DNA from: Phytophthora colocasiae
Lineage: Eukaryota > Oomycota > Peronosporomycetes > Peronosporales > Peronosporaceae
Direction: 5' to 3'
Assembly (NCBI GenBank): GCA_018806915.1
Contig: JAGKQI010000105.1
Coordinates: forward strand, 3,844,001-3,908,000
Length of the DNA: 64,000 nucleotides
Shown here in pieces: positions 1 through 10,488 of the stretch. The notes beneath the pieces are model-generated. The model was not told where the DNA came from and did not search any database. It saw nothing but the letters and a program-made list of their open reading frames with translations. How positions within the stretch are numbered: position 1 is the first letter of the stretch; every line of letters starts with the position of its first letter. The position numbers were made by a program, and so were the translations under genes.

Positions 1-68
1 GTAATCTGTAAAATCATCAACGATACAGGACTCTCAGCCTGCCTGACACTCTTTTATCAAAGATAAAA

Positions 69-788
69 TCAGCTCGAGATCTCACCGTCTCCTTTGCTAC
101 AGTCACTGACCTGCACTGCCGTAGGGCGAACACGTTGAGAAAGTAACTGCGCTGACCGTTGCACATTTTCTTCAGACCACGAAATAGGTGGACTAGATAG
201 TCGGTTTTCTTCTTCTCCTTCGTCTTCACTGTCCTCCGATCCGCTCGACGCAAACCTTAAGAACGCTATCAAGACCCAAGTTAGTGCTTTTAGGCACCAA
301 ATCTTAATATAGGCACAACAGAATTAGGTATACATACCTGCTTGATCACTCGTCTGTTCCTGCATCTCGTGCTTGGCGTGTAGCTTCGTAGCTAACAGCA
401 CGCAATGCAGCCACTCGTCTCTTAGCTCTGCTGTGGCAGTGGCGAACTGGAGCTGAAGTTGCGTACTGGTTTCCACTGTGAATCTGAATTTGGTCGTCTC
501 GAGCTGTGATTGGCTACGGTTGGTCGTCACACTCTGTGATTGGTTATAGCTGCTTCGACGAACGATAGCTTTGTCCTCCTTCCTCACCGAGATGATGTCC
601 CTAACTAGGCATAAATCCATCCACACCTTCAACGAGCTCCTGCGCTTGCGGCGGGGCGTACCCGTGCCCGCATCCGGGTCCACCACTAGTGCATGACTGA
701 ATAAGAGCAACTGGACACGCAGCCAGCCGCCGTATTGTGCGCTGAACTGCCACAGCTCACCACGATGCAGGCACTCGGGAGGTTCCAT
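69..788 (-). CDS. PH-domain protein, two exons
   Basis: The model joins 788-338 and 265-69, giving 215 residues. The 72-nt intron (337-266) starts GTATGT and ends TAG, and the phases match, so the spliced length is a multiple of three. Residues 1 to about 130 resemble a pleckstrin homology domain: an early GELWQF strand, an internal basic RRKRRSS stretch, and a final helix with the usual tryptophan (ELRDEWLHC). PH domains bind phosphoinositides or proteins at membranes; the ligand here is unknown. The second exon is acidic (SEDSEDEGEEE) and looks disordered. A downstream AG at 257-256 would give a longer basic tail in another frame, but the acidic frame keeps phase from a good acceptor. The gene is transcribed towards the left edge. 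Confidence 0.6.
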
Positions 789-853
789 AACTGAAAGTGA
801 CTTGAAATTTGTATGAGTGGGAACCTATTTTTTTAGTGTGCACTATTCGATTT

Positions 854-2024
854 CTAGAAGTCAACAACGTCGTTCATGTGTCTCTGAGTGAAGAAGGAAG
901 CGCGTGAGGCTGAAGGTTTGGTCTTCTTGGCTGGTTTAGCCAGGAACGAGGTGATGGATTGCGTTCCAGTTGGAGCATTGGCCTGAAACGAGAAAAAAAA
1001 AAGTTGAGCAACTAAAAATTTTGACCTGAAAAACACATTGTCGGTATCACCTTCTCAAGGTCCTTCTCATGTGGCCACTCCACCTTCACAGCCTTTTCAA
1101 AGAACGGTTCAACTGTGCCCCAACTGAAGCGAATGATATTGGGGAATACGAACACGTTGTCCACGTGACTCGTCAGCCACGCCTTCGTCCTACACAACCA
1201 ACCACCATCAGCATACAGTCTACTAACGATTTCAAGTACAACGCTGCTTACTTCGGGTCGCTTGGGTAACCAGAGCCAAAATCTGTCGGGAAATCTAGCG
1301 CCGGGCTCTCCCATTTCCAGTCACTGATTACTCGGTCGCGTGTCACCTTAGCAGCAATACTCGCTGCACTCACCACCTGAGCGCAGTACCACATCAGCAA
1401 GCTATAAATGCGCTGACAATACCATCACCAATACTTGACCATACCTTGAACAGACTGTCAGCCTTCTTCTCGACGCGGAACTCAATGGTCCCATTAAAGT
1501 GCTTAGTCAGGAAGGTCTGGTACCACCGCGGGTCACCCACCGTATCTACGAACACCTTCTTCACCACAGCTCCTTTCTTCTGCACCTCATTGATGAGTTG
1601 GATGGCTGCATCGCGTGACATTTCATTCAGGTTGCTGGTTTGCCGCTGCATCTTGTCGGAGATTTCAGCGGCCGAGATCAGGCGAACGACCCACCTGCCA
1701 ATTCAAATACTTAGCCTCCTACGCAGTAAACAATTATCGGTGCAAGTACATTGCAACACACCCGAGACCCTCAGTAGACCGCATCTTCTCGAACAATTGC
1801 GCGCGGCTCTCTGCACTTAATGCCTTGGAATCATCAAAACCCAAGGCGCTCATGGCGTCGTTGTCAGCTACGCGCCAATAAGCTGCGCCGTAGACCATGG
1901 GCCCCATGACCGGACCACGGCCAGCTTCGTCGATACCAAGCATCACGGGAACCCCATTGAGGCAATTAGAGGGGCAGTCGCTAGCGAGCAACACTGTGTG
2001 CTGCAGGTTGGGTCGATCCGACAT
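854..2024 (-). CDS. RNASEH2A: Ribonuclease H2 catalytic subunit A
   Basis: Type 2 RNase H cuts RNA in RNA:DNA hybrids and removes single ribonucleotides from nuclear DNA. Exons are 2024-1762, 1694-1445, 1376-1252, 1189-1051 and 982-854; all four introns are 62-68 nt with GT..AG, and the spliced frame gives 301 residues, close to the family length of about 300. Catalytic motifs are intact: GIDEAGRG near residue 30 (D32, E33), VDTVGDP, and SAASIAAKVTRD. The conserved GSGYPSDPKTKAWL block is completed only across the exon 3/4 junction, which confirms that splice. The start is the ATG shortly before the catalytic core. The last exon encodes a basic tail with a PIP-box-like SITSFL segment. It probably acts with B and C subunits not seen here. 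Confidence 0.93.
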
Positions 2025-2150
2025 CTTAGCGAACTGTTCCCGCCAAATGCTGTAAAATAATTTTAGCCAATCAAAAAGAAGAATTGCATAAAGGCAACAG
2101 AATGGTGCTTGCTAAATGCAGATGCGTTGGTGTCTTTAGGGGCGGATGAG

Positions 2151-2169
2151 GCATACTACAGTAGTATGC
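2151..2169. repeat. Short perfect inverted repeat in the gap before the Copia element
   Basis: Two 9-bp arms (GCATACTAC and its complement) flank a single A. The surrounding gap 2025-2359 lies between the RNase H2A start and the Copia 5' LTR and holds no supported gene; it should contain the RNase H2A promoter, but I see no clear core element. Confidence 0.5.
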
Positions 2170-2359
2170 ACCAGCGCCAACAGCCGATGGAAGCTTCAAA
2201 ATTCGCTATCCTTGAGGCTCTTCCTGAGTAAAAAAATCTCTGCAGCTCTTGGCGATCACACTTCTGCGGGGCTGTTGAAGTCAAAGTTTCGCGCCGTGAA
2301 GCAAAGCGAGAGTGAAGAGATCTGTTTCCGGCGGATTGGAATTTTTTACGTGAGCAGGG

Positions 2360-2636
2360 TGTTGAGGTTAGGGCTCGTTCACAGGGACCACCTCTACACC
2401 GTGTCTTCTATAAACTAATAACGAAGAGACACGGTACTTTTGACTCTAATAAATAATGTACTAAAATGTCTGTGACATCAGTCGATGAATGGTAGCGGCA
2501 ATTCTAGACTACGTTTCTGAATGCCGCATACTATTTTCTAGTAAGTAGCTATCTACTTTCTTAAACATTAATATTACTTCTTCTTTTTCTCTTCTTCCTA
2601 CTTCCTTCAGCTGCTGCGCCCAAGTTCCCCGCAACA
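2360..2636 (+). repeat. Copia 5' LTR
   Basis: This 277-bp direct repeat matches 9078-9356 almost base for base, differing by a few small indels. Its ends are the inverted pentamers TGTTG and CAACA. It should hold the element's promoter; an AT-rich tract at about 2530-2590 is the only promoter-like composition I see. Confidence 0.93.
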
Positions 2637-2648
2637 GGTTATGAGCCC
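2637..2648 (+). promoter_or_regulatory. Copia primer binding site, anticodon-arm type
   Basis: GGTTATGAGCCC directly follows the 5' LTR. Its complement GGGCTCATAACC reads like the anticodon arm of initiator tRNA-Met, with CAT as the anticodon, and not like a tRNA 3' end. Drosophila copia is known to prime from a cleaved 5' half of this tRNA. The gag ATG (2641-2643) lies inside the site, opposite the anticodon. Confidence 0.65.
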
Positions 2649-3435
2649 TCAGCAAGCCTCAAGTGACGACTTCCCCCGACTCTCTGGTGCTAAGAATTTC
2701 GACGTCTGGAAGGCCCGAGTCAGTGCATCGCTCGATGGCAAGCATCTGCTCGGTTTCGTCACCAAGAAGGATTACAATGGGGTCGGTGAAGACGAAGATG
2801 AAGACTCCGACGACGACCTGGCTGAGTCCGACGACGACGAAGCTGCCTCCAAGCCAAGTTCTCCGGCTGGCATCGACTCGGATGAGGTCGACTTCGAGGA
2901 CAGCTCGGATGAGCTGCAGCCCAGCGACGGCGACGACACTCCGCCATCAAAGAAAACCAAGCGCGCTGATCTTCCCATCGTTCGCCCGTTTGCTGAGCGC
3001 GACGCCAGCCGGGATCGTAAACAAGTCAAGCGACGCAAGCCTACACCGCCGTCTGCTCGACACCTTCGTCGTATGGAAGCGCAAACCAAGGCTTTCCTGA
3101 TGAAGACGATGGATGATACTCATATCCGTCTTGTCAAGAACTCCACAACGGCCTTCGACATCTTTCAGGCCATCTGTACCAAGTACGAGGTGCAGCCTTT
3201 CATGGCGACCCCACTTGTCCAGCATTTCCTTATGGAGATCAAGTACGAAGAAGGCGGTGATCTGACCAGCTTCTTCCTTGAGCTGGAAAACGCGATGAAA
3301 GCCGCGTCTGAAGCAACCGAGTCTCCCTTGACCGATGGACAGAAGTCATTATACCTGTTCCACTCGATGCCAAAGACTTGGAAGGATGATCTCCGAGTTT
3401 GGAAAGGTGTGCGGGAAGTATATCCCGTACGATGA
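2641..3435 (+). pseudogene. gag: Copia gag, N-terminal part
   Basis: This open frame of 264 codons begins in the primer binding site and encodes the capsid-forming half of the polyprotein. LSGAKNFDVWKARV near the start matches the conserved opening of Copia gag (UBN2-type) proteins. A long acidic insert (residues about 49-100) is followed by basic KKTKR and KRRK clusters, then a helical region ending near SMPKTW. The frame stops in VYPVR, but the sense continues in another frame towards the zinc knuckle at about 3590, so a frameshift lies close to 3410. I take it as a broken part of one gag-pol frame and not a separate protein. Confidence 0.8.
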
Positions 3436-3566
3436 ACTCAAGATGAGTATTGAGACCAAGGTTCGCGAGATCCAAGCTCAAGAACGTTACAGCCGCATCA
3501 AGGGACACCTGAGAGTCTATCAACTCAGGCTGAACGGGCCCTCATTGCTCTTCTCAGGATTCCGCG

Positions 3567-4598
3567 TTGGCCGCTCAAGCATCTGTCCCAGTTGATGTCT
3601 GCAGCTACTGTCAGAAACCACGTCACAACATCCGTCAGTGCCGTACTCTGCAGAAGGACTTACGTGATGGATGTGTCAAGGCAGGCACTGTTCTTCCTGC
3701 CAACTTCGAGTTACGAGGTCCCAACAACTACCGGTCGCATCCTTACAACAACAGCAACAACCAAGGGCGATCTGGACGTGGAGGTGGATCATGGCACCAA
3801 AATGGTCGCGGCGGTCGTGGTGGTGGACGTGGCCGCGGTAACTACGGTGGAAATCGCAACAACGGCAACAACAACAACAAATCCTCTCGTCGCGATGAAG
3901 GTGGATACGATCAGTCACGCCGCAAAGAGACCCTGATTGCAGTTGTGTCGAATGTCCAAACGGCTGCGTCCGCTATCAGTCTCACGGCGCAACCTAGCCA
4001 GGACTTTGATTTCAGCTGGACGATTGACTCAGGTTGCAGCAGTCACGTCACGCAACATGTGGAATGGTTCAAGACTAAAACACCTGCAAGCGGAGGCATC
4101 ACTGTCGGTGGAAAATCGCAAGTCCCCATCGAAGCTATTGGTACTGTAGAGCTCCAGATCACGGACTCCAAGGGCCAACTGCGGACGCTCACGCTTCACG
4201 ATGTCCTCCTTGCGCCGAAACTGCAGTACAACCTGCCTGTCAGTCGCTGCCCGCTGCCGACGATGACTTCCGTTTTGGCTTTAAACGTACTATGTGTACT
4301 GTCCAAACAAAACCACCGCTTCTCGATCAAGGCGATGAAATCCGCGACATCGAAGCTCTACAATTCAGTAAGCCTCCACTGCCGAAGGCCGAAGCTCACG
4401 TGGCTACCACAGGTAAGCCGACTCGACTCATGCTACTACACAAAACGTCTTGGTCATCCTAACATCCGTGTTTTACAGGCACTCACTAAAGACCAAGCTC
4501 TTCATGGACTGGATGCACCAGCTGTAGTTAGACCAGATTCTTTCTTTTGCACAGCATGTACTTACGCGAAGTCACACCGCTCCTTTTCCATCCAATAG
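3567..4598 (+). pseudogene. Copia nucleocapsid zinc knuckle, protease and pre-integrase zinc motif
   Basis: The frame starts with a CX2CX4HX4C knuckle (CSYCQKPRHNIRQC), followed by a Gly/Asn/Arg-rich RNA-binding stretch. The aspartic protease has the active-site triplet in WTIDSGCSSHVT and a downstream LHDVLLAPKLQYNL block. The GAG-pre-integrase motif follows: RLGHPNIRVLQ supplies the histidine and FFCTACTYAKSHR the cysteine pair. The protease C-terminus is out of frame around 4240-4400, where the sequence reads as unrelated residues, so this copy probably cannot mature its polyprotein. The frame ends in a stop just before the integrase core. Confidence 0.8.
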
Positions 4599-4619
4599 AC
4601 ATGTTGAACGCTCTACTAG

Positions 4620-5631
4620 CCCTTACATAAAGTTCACTCTGATATTTGTGGCCCCTCTTCCCGTCCCTAGCCTTGGCTGCCGCTACTTCGTCGTATTCAT
4701 TGACGACTTCAGTCGCACATGTTTACCTATCCGATGAAGGCACGTAGTGAACTCTACTCATGCTACAAAGACTTTCGCATGAAAGCTTTGAATATATTCC
4801 GAAGTGATGTTCATACTCTTGAATATCTCTTGCCACCGCCGGATGTGGACATCCAGGCCTTGCAGGCTGACAACGCTAAAGAGTACGAGAAACTGGGACG
4901 CGTTATTTTTTCTAAGTATGGAACGCACGCTCAATTTACCAGTAATGCTTATACACCACAACAGAATGGTGTTGCGGAACGCCGCATGCGCACAATCATG
5001 GAACGTGTACGAGCGCTCCTGTTAGATGCCTCGCTCCCCAAACCACTCTGGGCAGAATGTGTTACACATGTTGTACGACACTCCTCAACATGACACCAAG
5101 CGCTAACACACAGGATTGCACACCGTTTGAGTTGTGGTACAATCGAAAGCCGACTGTTCAATATCTGAAAGTGTTTGGCTGTGCTGCGTATGTCCATATC
5201 AACGACATCTACAGGGACAAACTTGATCCCCGTGCCAAACTGTGTATCTATCTCGGAATTCCCGAGCACAAGAAAGGATATCGACTCATGGATGTCAAAA
5301 CCCATGGTGTCGTTTACAGTCGAGATGTGGTTTCAATGAGATTGACTTTCCGACTATTGAAAATATTGAGGTAACGTCGGGACCGCTCCAGCTACCGGAT
5401 CACCTAACCGAAGCGCCTATTATTGCTGACGAACTTCCAGCATTTGTTCCATCGCAAACACAAGCCTATCCATCCCAGCCTGAATCTCCAGGTAACTCAG
5501 TTGTAGAACCACAATCTGCATCTACTTCCGCTTCGAACCAGCTTCCTTCTCTTGGGGAGGCTCTGGAACGTGGCGTCTTGACATACTCTTTTGTTACGGA
5601 GACGCATCACGACCGTCGACCACAAGTGTAA
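4620..5631 (+). pseudogene. Copia integrase, frameshifted
   Basis: The integrase core is spread over three frames. HSDICGP near 4640 carries the first catalytic Asp, LQADNAKEY near 4860 the second, and TPQQNGVAERRMRTIMERVR near 4960 the catalytic Glu, the Copia DD35E pattern. A frameshift at about 5080 separates this from the C-terminal part, which is recognisable by CTPFELWYNRKPTVQYLKVFG and CIYLGIPEHKKGYRLMD. The following linker (about 5350-5630) is Pro/Ser rich, as usual before reverse transcriptase. Confidence 0.8.
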
Positions 5632-5773
5632 AACGCCCACGGTATGACGAAGAAATCAGATCTAGGCGCGTTAAAGCTCCTTGAAGACATCCAGGAAGTA
5701 GAGAACGCACATGTCTTGTTCTTAGCCTACTTGCAATTCGTCATGTGCCGGAACCAAAACGTACCATGCGGCG

Positions 5774-7342
5774 ATGCGCTCGTCTTACGCAAATAAGTGG
5801 CACGCAGCTGCTGACTCAGAACACCAGTCCCCAATGACCAACCAGACGTGGATCCTGGTACCTCCTCCCAATAACCGCAAAGTACTCCAAAACCGGTGGG
5901 TCTTTGTTGTTAAATACACTGGCTCAGGAGAAATCGATCGCTTTAAAGCTCGGTTAGTTATTAAAGAAGCTTCTACAGCAATATGGCGTTGATTACGATG
6001 AGATATTTGCCCCCGTCATCCGTATGGAAGTCCTACGCCTGCTACTAACGATTGCAGCTCTTCTTGACTTTGAAATTCACCAGATGGATGTCAAGACAGC
6101 GTTTCTCAACGGAACCCTTGACGAGGAAATATATATGAAACAACCAGAAGGGTTTGTAGTTCCTGGAAGGAAGGCCTCGTTTGTAAACTTCTCAAAAGTC
6201 TTTACGGTCTCAAACAGGCACCTCGTATCTGGTATCAAACCTTGTCCGCTTTCTTGGAAAGCCTTGGATTCCACAAACTGATTAAAGATCGATGTGTTTT
6301 CATGGCAACACTCGAAGGCGAGACATGTTACGTAGCAGTCTATGTTGATGACTTACTGATCATTGCACCAACTGTCAACTCGTATGTGTCAGATCAAATC
6401 TGCCTTGAACAAAAGATTCTCCATGACAGATTTAGGGAGGTGAAGTACATTCTCGGCTGGTCAATCGAACGAAACCGCGAAGCTCGAACGATATTTATCC
6501 ACCAACGCAAGTATGCACGCACAGTGTTAGATCGCTTTAAAAACCTTGTAACATATCCAGTGGCAACTCCATCAGACCGTAATGCCAAACTTACAACTCA
6601 AATGCAACCAAATACACAACTTGAAAAAGAGCAAAAGGAAGGTATTACCAACCCTGAAGTTGTAGGTAGTGTCATGTATCTCATGGTTTGCAAAAGACCC
6701 CATCTATCATTCTACATGCGCGATGTCAGCCAATTCCTTGCTAATCCTGGACAGGAACACTGGAAAGCAGTGATTAGAGGGCTTAAGTACCTCTCAGGTA
6801 CAGACGACCTTGGTCTCTTACTGGGAGGGTCAAAGCTGGTCAATGCAGCAAACCTTGCAGACCACCTCATGGCGTACACTGATTCAGACCTATGCCAATT
6901 GCCCTGACACAAGACGCTCTGTTGGTGGCTACATCATGGTAGACCACAGCCCAATCTCCTGGCTTTCGAGGAAGCACCACAGTTGTGCTCTCGACAACAG
7001 AAGCAGAATACATTGCACTATGTCACTGCATGCAGGAGTTAATTTTTCTTAAGCTACTGCTCAAAGAATTTAGTTCTTAACCTCAAAAGCAGTCAAGATT
7101 CAAGAAGACAATCAAAGCTGTATTAAGATCTCGAATAATCCGGAATTACACGGGAGATCAAAGCATATTGATATTCGATATCATTTGTACAAGAGAAGGT
7201 TGAGCGACATGAATTTAGTATTGTATACCGCAACACCAAATCAATGGTAGCAGACATTTTTACTAAAGCGCTTGATAAGCATCAATTTCGAGACTTAAGA
7301 AACAAGTTTAGTATGCACTCTCTTGCTAAACTTAACAGTTAA
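5774..7342 (+). pseudogene. Copia reverse transcriptase and RNase H, frameshifted
   Basis: Fingers and palm begin at WHAAADSEHQSPMTNQTW, continue through RWVFVVKYTGSGEIDRFKAR and the HQMDVKTAFLNGTLDEEIYM block that holds the first catalytic Asp, and reach the YVDDLL motif near 6340. RNase H starts at AYTDSD (about 6873); a frameshift at about 6905 splits it from SVGGYIM and SWLSRK. The end is recognisable as FTKALDKHQFRDLRNKF, with the stop TAA at 7340-7342. At least four frame changes (about 5975, 6200, 6905 and 7045) prevent a continuous product. Confidence 0.85.
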
Positions 7343-8064
7343 GCCTACTTTAAAATACACGATAAATTTCATCATTTCATATATTACTTCACAACTAATA
7401 AAGAGTCACGTAGTAACATGAGTTTTTCCCTTTAAGAACTTTAACAGTAAAAGGTTTTCTCATTTACTTACGGTAAGGTTTTATACTCAAAGAGTTTTCC
7501 TCACACAGCCATAAATTTACATTTACATTTACATTTACAATAGAACAAAATTTGAAGAAACAAGAATGAAATATATTTAGAATTTAATCTAAAAGTGCAA
7601 CTTTACGAACGAACATCACTATGTCAATCCACTCACCGTAGTTGTCCAAAGGCCGCTGAGACGAGTCGTCCAAAACTGTCCTCTGGGCACCACGGACCTG
7701 GAGGACAAATGCATGTCCAACTGCCAAAGTGTTGCTAGCAGCAACCAACATGACACCGTCCTCTAAAGGGCAACCGTGCTATGGCATCGACACCTCGGTG
7801 TCCAGTACGGTGCCTGTTGAACTCAATTTCCTCCAATGATAGTCTCGAACCAGCTATATGTAATTGCAATACAAAAGCCCGAAATTTTTTTCCATGATAT
7901 GCCACGAGAAAGGTCTTGACCAAGTTCGGTACCTGTAGTCGTAGAATCGACGATTACAGGCAATGAGTCGGAAATGCATGTTGAATTTCTTGCTGTTACA
8001 TTCAGTTGAGTAGATGTCTTGGGTCCTCAAAGCTAATTATTGAACTACCGTACAATGCATACGG

Positions 8065-8467
8065 CTAACCTGGGCAGACCTGGGCATGATCTCCGGGGCT
8101 GGCGTTTGATAACGGAACCCCAGACCAATCTGCCAGATCAACGCAGGCTAACCATACACGTACAATAGTTGCAATGAAATAGACACCAATCACAGTCCAC
8201 GGCAGTGAATTTAATGCTCCAAAGAAGCCACTAGCAAATTCAAATAACCACAAGAATGCTCCACTCGCCACTGGCAAACAGAAACAATGCTCCAAACGTC
8301 ACTGAAAGGCGCAAAACCCAGTGTAAGGTGTTCAAAGAACGGTAGTCGATCACTTCTTGCTCAGGAAACTGCTTACAAAATTTAGAAGCTGCTGAAATAT
8401 CCAATGAGACTTTCTTGAGACGCTGTACTGGCAGTATAGATGCTGAACTAGCAGAATAGAATTTCAA
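8065..8467 (-). other. Antisense hydrophobic frame in the Copia tail, broken
   Basis: Two overlapping minus-strand frames (8467-8240 and 8295-8065) appear to be one reading frame with a shift near 8270. The first gives LHWVLRLSVTFGALFLF and the second FASGFFGALNSLPWTVIGVY followed by FIATIVRVWLA, which together look like two or three membrane segments. No family is recognised. It could be a captured host gene piece or chance; there is no good start codon context or upstream promoter. Confidence 0.3.
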
Positions 8468-8543
8468 GAGACGTTGTACTGGCAGTTAAGATGGAGAACT
8501 AGCCGAAGAAACTTTGACGAGACGCTGTGCAGGCTGTCGAGAT
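8391..8543. repeat. Tandem repeat, three copies of 51 bp
   Basis: Copies start at 8391, 8442 and 8493. The core GAGACGCTGTACTGGCAG recurs with a few substitutions. The repeat lies within the antisense hydrophobic frame and just upstream of it, and 51 bp is a multiple of three. Confidence 0.75.
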
Positions 8544-8856
8544 GCTGAGGTATGCTAGAAGGCGCAGAAGTGGAAATGAGCTGCTCAGTGGACACACAGA
8601 AGCATGTAGGTTCCGCCTAGCCGCACAAAGCACGATTGAGACCTGCTGACAGCATATCAACATGCTTTTCTTAAATGTTTGGTCTGTAGCCAAAGGTTAT
8701 GCTGCTCTGCCACGCACGTGGATAAGACAGCCACATGTATCGTCCTACTTCAACAATCGTACTCTTAAAATCTATCACTCTAAAACTTAATTCGTTTTGC
8801 ACTTACACCTCATTTTAAATCTGCCACCTGATGCCCAGGTGGTTGGCCGAATGATG

Positions 8857-8905
8857 ATTTGGACTCCACCTCGCCAGAAAACCGCCTGGCGAGAAGAGTC
8901 CAAAT
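8857..8905. repeat. Hairpin in Copia tail
   Basis: Outer arms ATTTGGACT and inner arms CTCGCCAG are repeated in inverted order at 8886-8893 and 8897-8905, forming a two-part stem around an 8-nt loop. It is 170 bp before the 3' LTR. Its role is unknown; it may be a remnant MITE end. Confidence 0.6.
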
Positions 8906-9077
8906 CCGGTCTCCGTTTGGCCGTAGGGCCTCTAGGAGCTTCAAAAACGAAAAATACTTGATTTCGTGTAGCCATTTTGTGGATTGACTGAACACTTTTA
9001 AAAGGTTTTTAACAGACCAATCAAAACACGTATATTTTATTATCCAATGATGTTCCCTGATGTCGATCCAGGGAGGC

Positions 9078-9356
9078 TGTTGAGGTTAGGGCTCGTTCAC
9101 AGGGACCACCTCTACACCGTGTCTTCTATAAACTAATAACGAAGAGACACGGTACTTTTGACTCTAATAAATAATGTACTAAAATGTCTGTGACATCAGT
9201 ACGATGAATGGTAGCGGCAATTCTAGACTACGTTTCTGAATGCCGCATACTATTTTCTAGTAAGTAGCTATCTACTTTCTTAAACATTAATATTACTTCT
9301 TCTTTTTCTCTCTTCTACCCTACTTCCTTCAAGCTGCGCCCAAGTTCCCCGCAACA
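9078..9356 (+). repeat. Copia 3' LTR
   Basis: This 279-bp partner of the 5' LTR is preceded by a purine-rich AGGGAGG tract that can serve as the polypurine tract, and followed by target duplication CAGGG at 9357-9361. Confidence 0.92.
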
Positions 9357-10488
9357 CAGGGCACTGTCAGGGGGGACCGAGGAACTAGCTGGGGCCCAGC
9401 CTGGGCGGGGGTTGCTTGAAGCAGAAGTGGAGGTGGCACACGGAGAGAGAAAGGTAAGATCAGCGAAGTAATACACCGATCGACAGAATGCAACGACCAC
9501 TTTCCCGCAGGTGCAAAGTCTGTTCGGCGCGTGTAGACTGGTTATGTGAGAGCGAATTAATATCGATTTTGGTAAAAGATAGAGAGCAGCTGTATTTTGC
9601 ACTAAAAATTGCACTAGTGACGGTTTAATGGATTCCCAGGCTGAAATGGCACGCTTTATCGTAGCCAAGCGCTCTCCTTTCGCCGTCGTAGCAGTAGCTG
9701 TTGCTCTTGCGTAGCTTTGCGTTGGCTTAGCCCCTCTATAGCTTAAAAGGACACGTCGTTTTTCTTGTATTGTGTAGTGCATGCGGCGTTGTTTGGCTGG
9801 CGCGTACACCTCGTCAAGGAGGCCTGTGTGTGGCAACCTCCTTTGCTTCCTGCAATACTGTCGCGGGTGGTGGGGGCTGCGAGGACTCCTCGTCCGCTTC
9901 CTCCATTTTATCGAGTGGCTGGTGGAGACCTCCGTTTTATCGAGTGGCTGGTGGAGTTTTATTTTAGCGATTGAACGCTGCATCGGGCAATTTGATTAGT
10001 TGATAACAAAATGTGCACACAATTTTATATCACAGGCGCCCTTTTTATATGGACGCTGCATTCTGTCGATCGGTGTATTTGATCACGAGCGGTGCAGGGC
10101 TGCCTGTGTCAAGTAGCTTGACTCGAACCACGTACGCAGATGATTTCATTCTGAACAGTCTGGGGGCTCGCCGGTGGCCCAGTGGGTTAGCATCCGCTGA
10201 TCCACGAACTGACCGAGGGTTCGAGCCCCGCCTCCGTCGCCCTTTTCGACTTCTGCTCTCCTCTCTCACCGCTGCCCTTCTCTGTTCATTTCCCATCACT
10301 CACAAGCTCTTCTCTAAGACATCGGGACCAATCAAGGCACAACTAACACGGAGACAAGACTCAAGGAGTTGGCGCGGTCGCAGTACTCTACCCGGCCAGG
10401 CACCAGCTGGGGGCTCATCAACGGTGGCCCATTGGGCAAAATTCCAAGCGTACCGGTCATAGACTAAAGGGTAACCGAGTACCGTGTA
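9357..10488. other. Decayed repeat region between Copia and pogo elements
   Basis: No intact gene is visible. On the minus strand near 9780-9600 a short frame reads HYTIQEKRRVLLSYRG and later LATIKRAISAWESIKPSLV, reminiscent of the N-terminal DNA-binding region of oomycete DDE transposases. I would only call it a possible transposase relic. A direct repeat of 22 bp (TTTTATCGAGTGGCTGGTGG plus two bases) occurs at 9906-9927 and 9935-9956. A tRNA-like Pol III box pair lies at 10175-10228 and is listed separately. Confidence 0.45.
10175..10228 (+). repeat. tRNA-derived SINE-like Pol III box pair
   Basis: TGGCCCAGTGG at 10175 fits an A box and GGTTCGAGCCC at 10218-10228 a B box, about 32 nt apart as in tRNA genes. 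The acceptor ends do not pair and the anticodon arm is poor, so this is not a working tRNA gene. A tRNA-derived SINE head is the best reading. The downstream sequence is pyrimidine-rich and has no A-tail. Confidence 0.4.

Larger units (their letters stand above)
7343..9077. other. Long non-pol segment between Copia pol and 3' LTR
   Basis: Copia elements usually end within a few hundred bases of the RNase H stop; here 1.7 kb follows. It contains (ATTTAC)4 at 7515-7538, three tandem copies of a 51-bp unit (8391-8543), a hairpin (8857-8905), and two overlapping minus-strand frames at about 8467-8065 that read as a hydrophobic protein. The segment lies inside the target duplication, so it arrived with the element or was inserted later. 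I recognise no domain in it. Confidence 0.6.
2360..9356 (+). mobile_element. Ty1/Copia LTR retrotransposon, complete but decayed
   Basis: The 6,997-bp unit has LTRs at 2360-2636 and 9078-9356, both starting TGTTG and ending CAACA. It is bounded by a perfect 5-bp target duplication CAGGG (2355-2359 and 9357-9361), so the two LTRs belong to one insertion. Gag, zinc knuckle, protease, integrase, reverse transcriptase and RNase H follow in Copia order with integrase before reverse transcriptase. Several frameshifts and stops break the polyprotein, so the copy looks non-autonomous. An unusual 1.7-kb non-pol segment lies between the pol stop and the 3' LTR. Confidence 0.93.

Noticed and set aside
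9315..9983. Minus-strand frame of 222 codons spanning the Copia LTR end
   Set aside because: It crosses the insertion boundary at 9356, so the frame cannot predate the Copia insertion; only its 9780-9600 part hints at a transposase relic.
10013..10462. Plus-strand frame of 149 codons
   Set aside because: It is read through the SINE-like boxes and has no domain.
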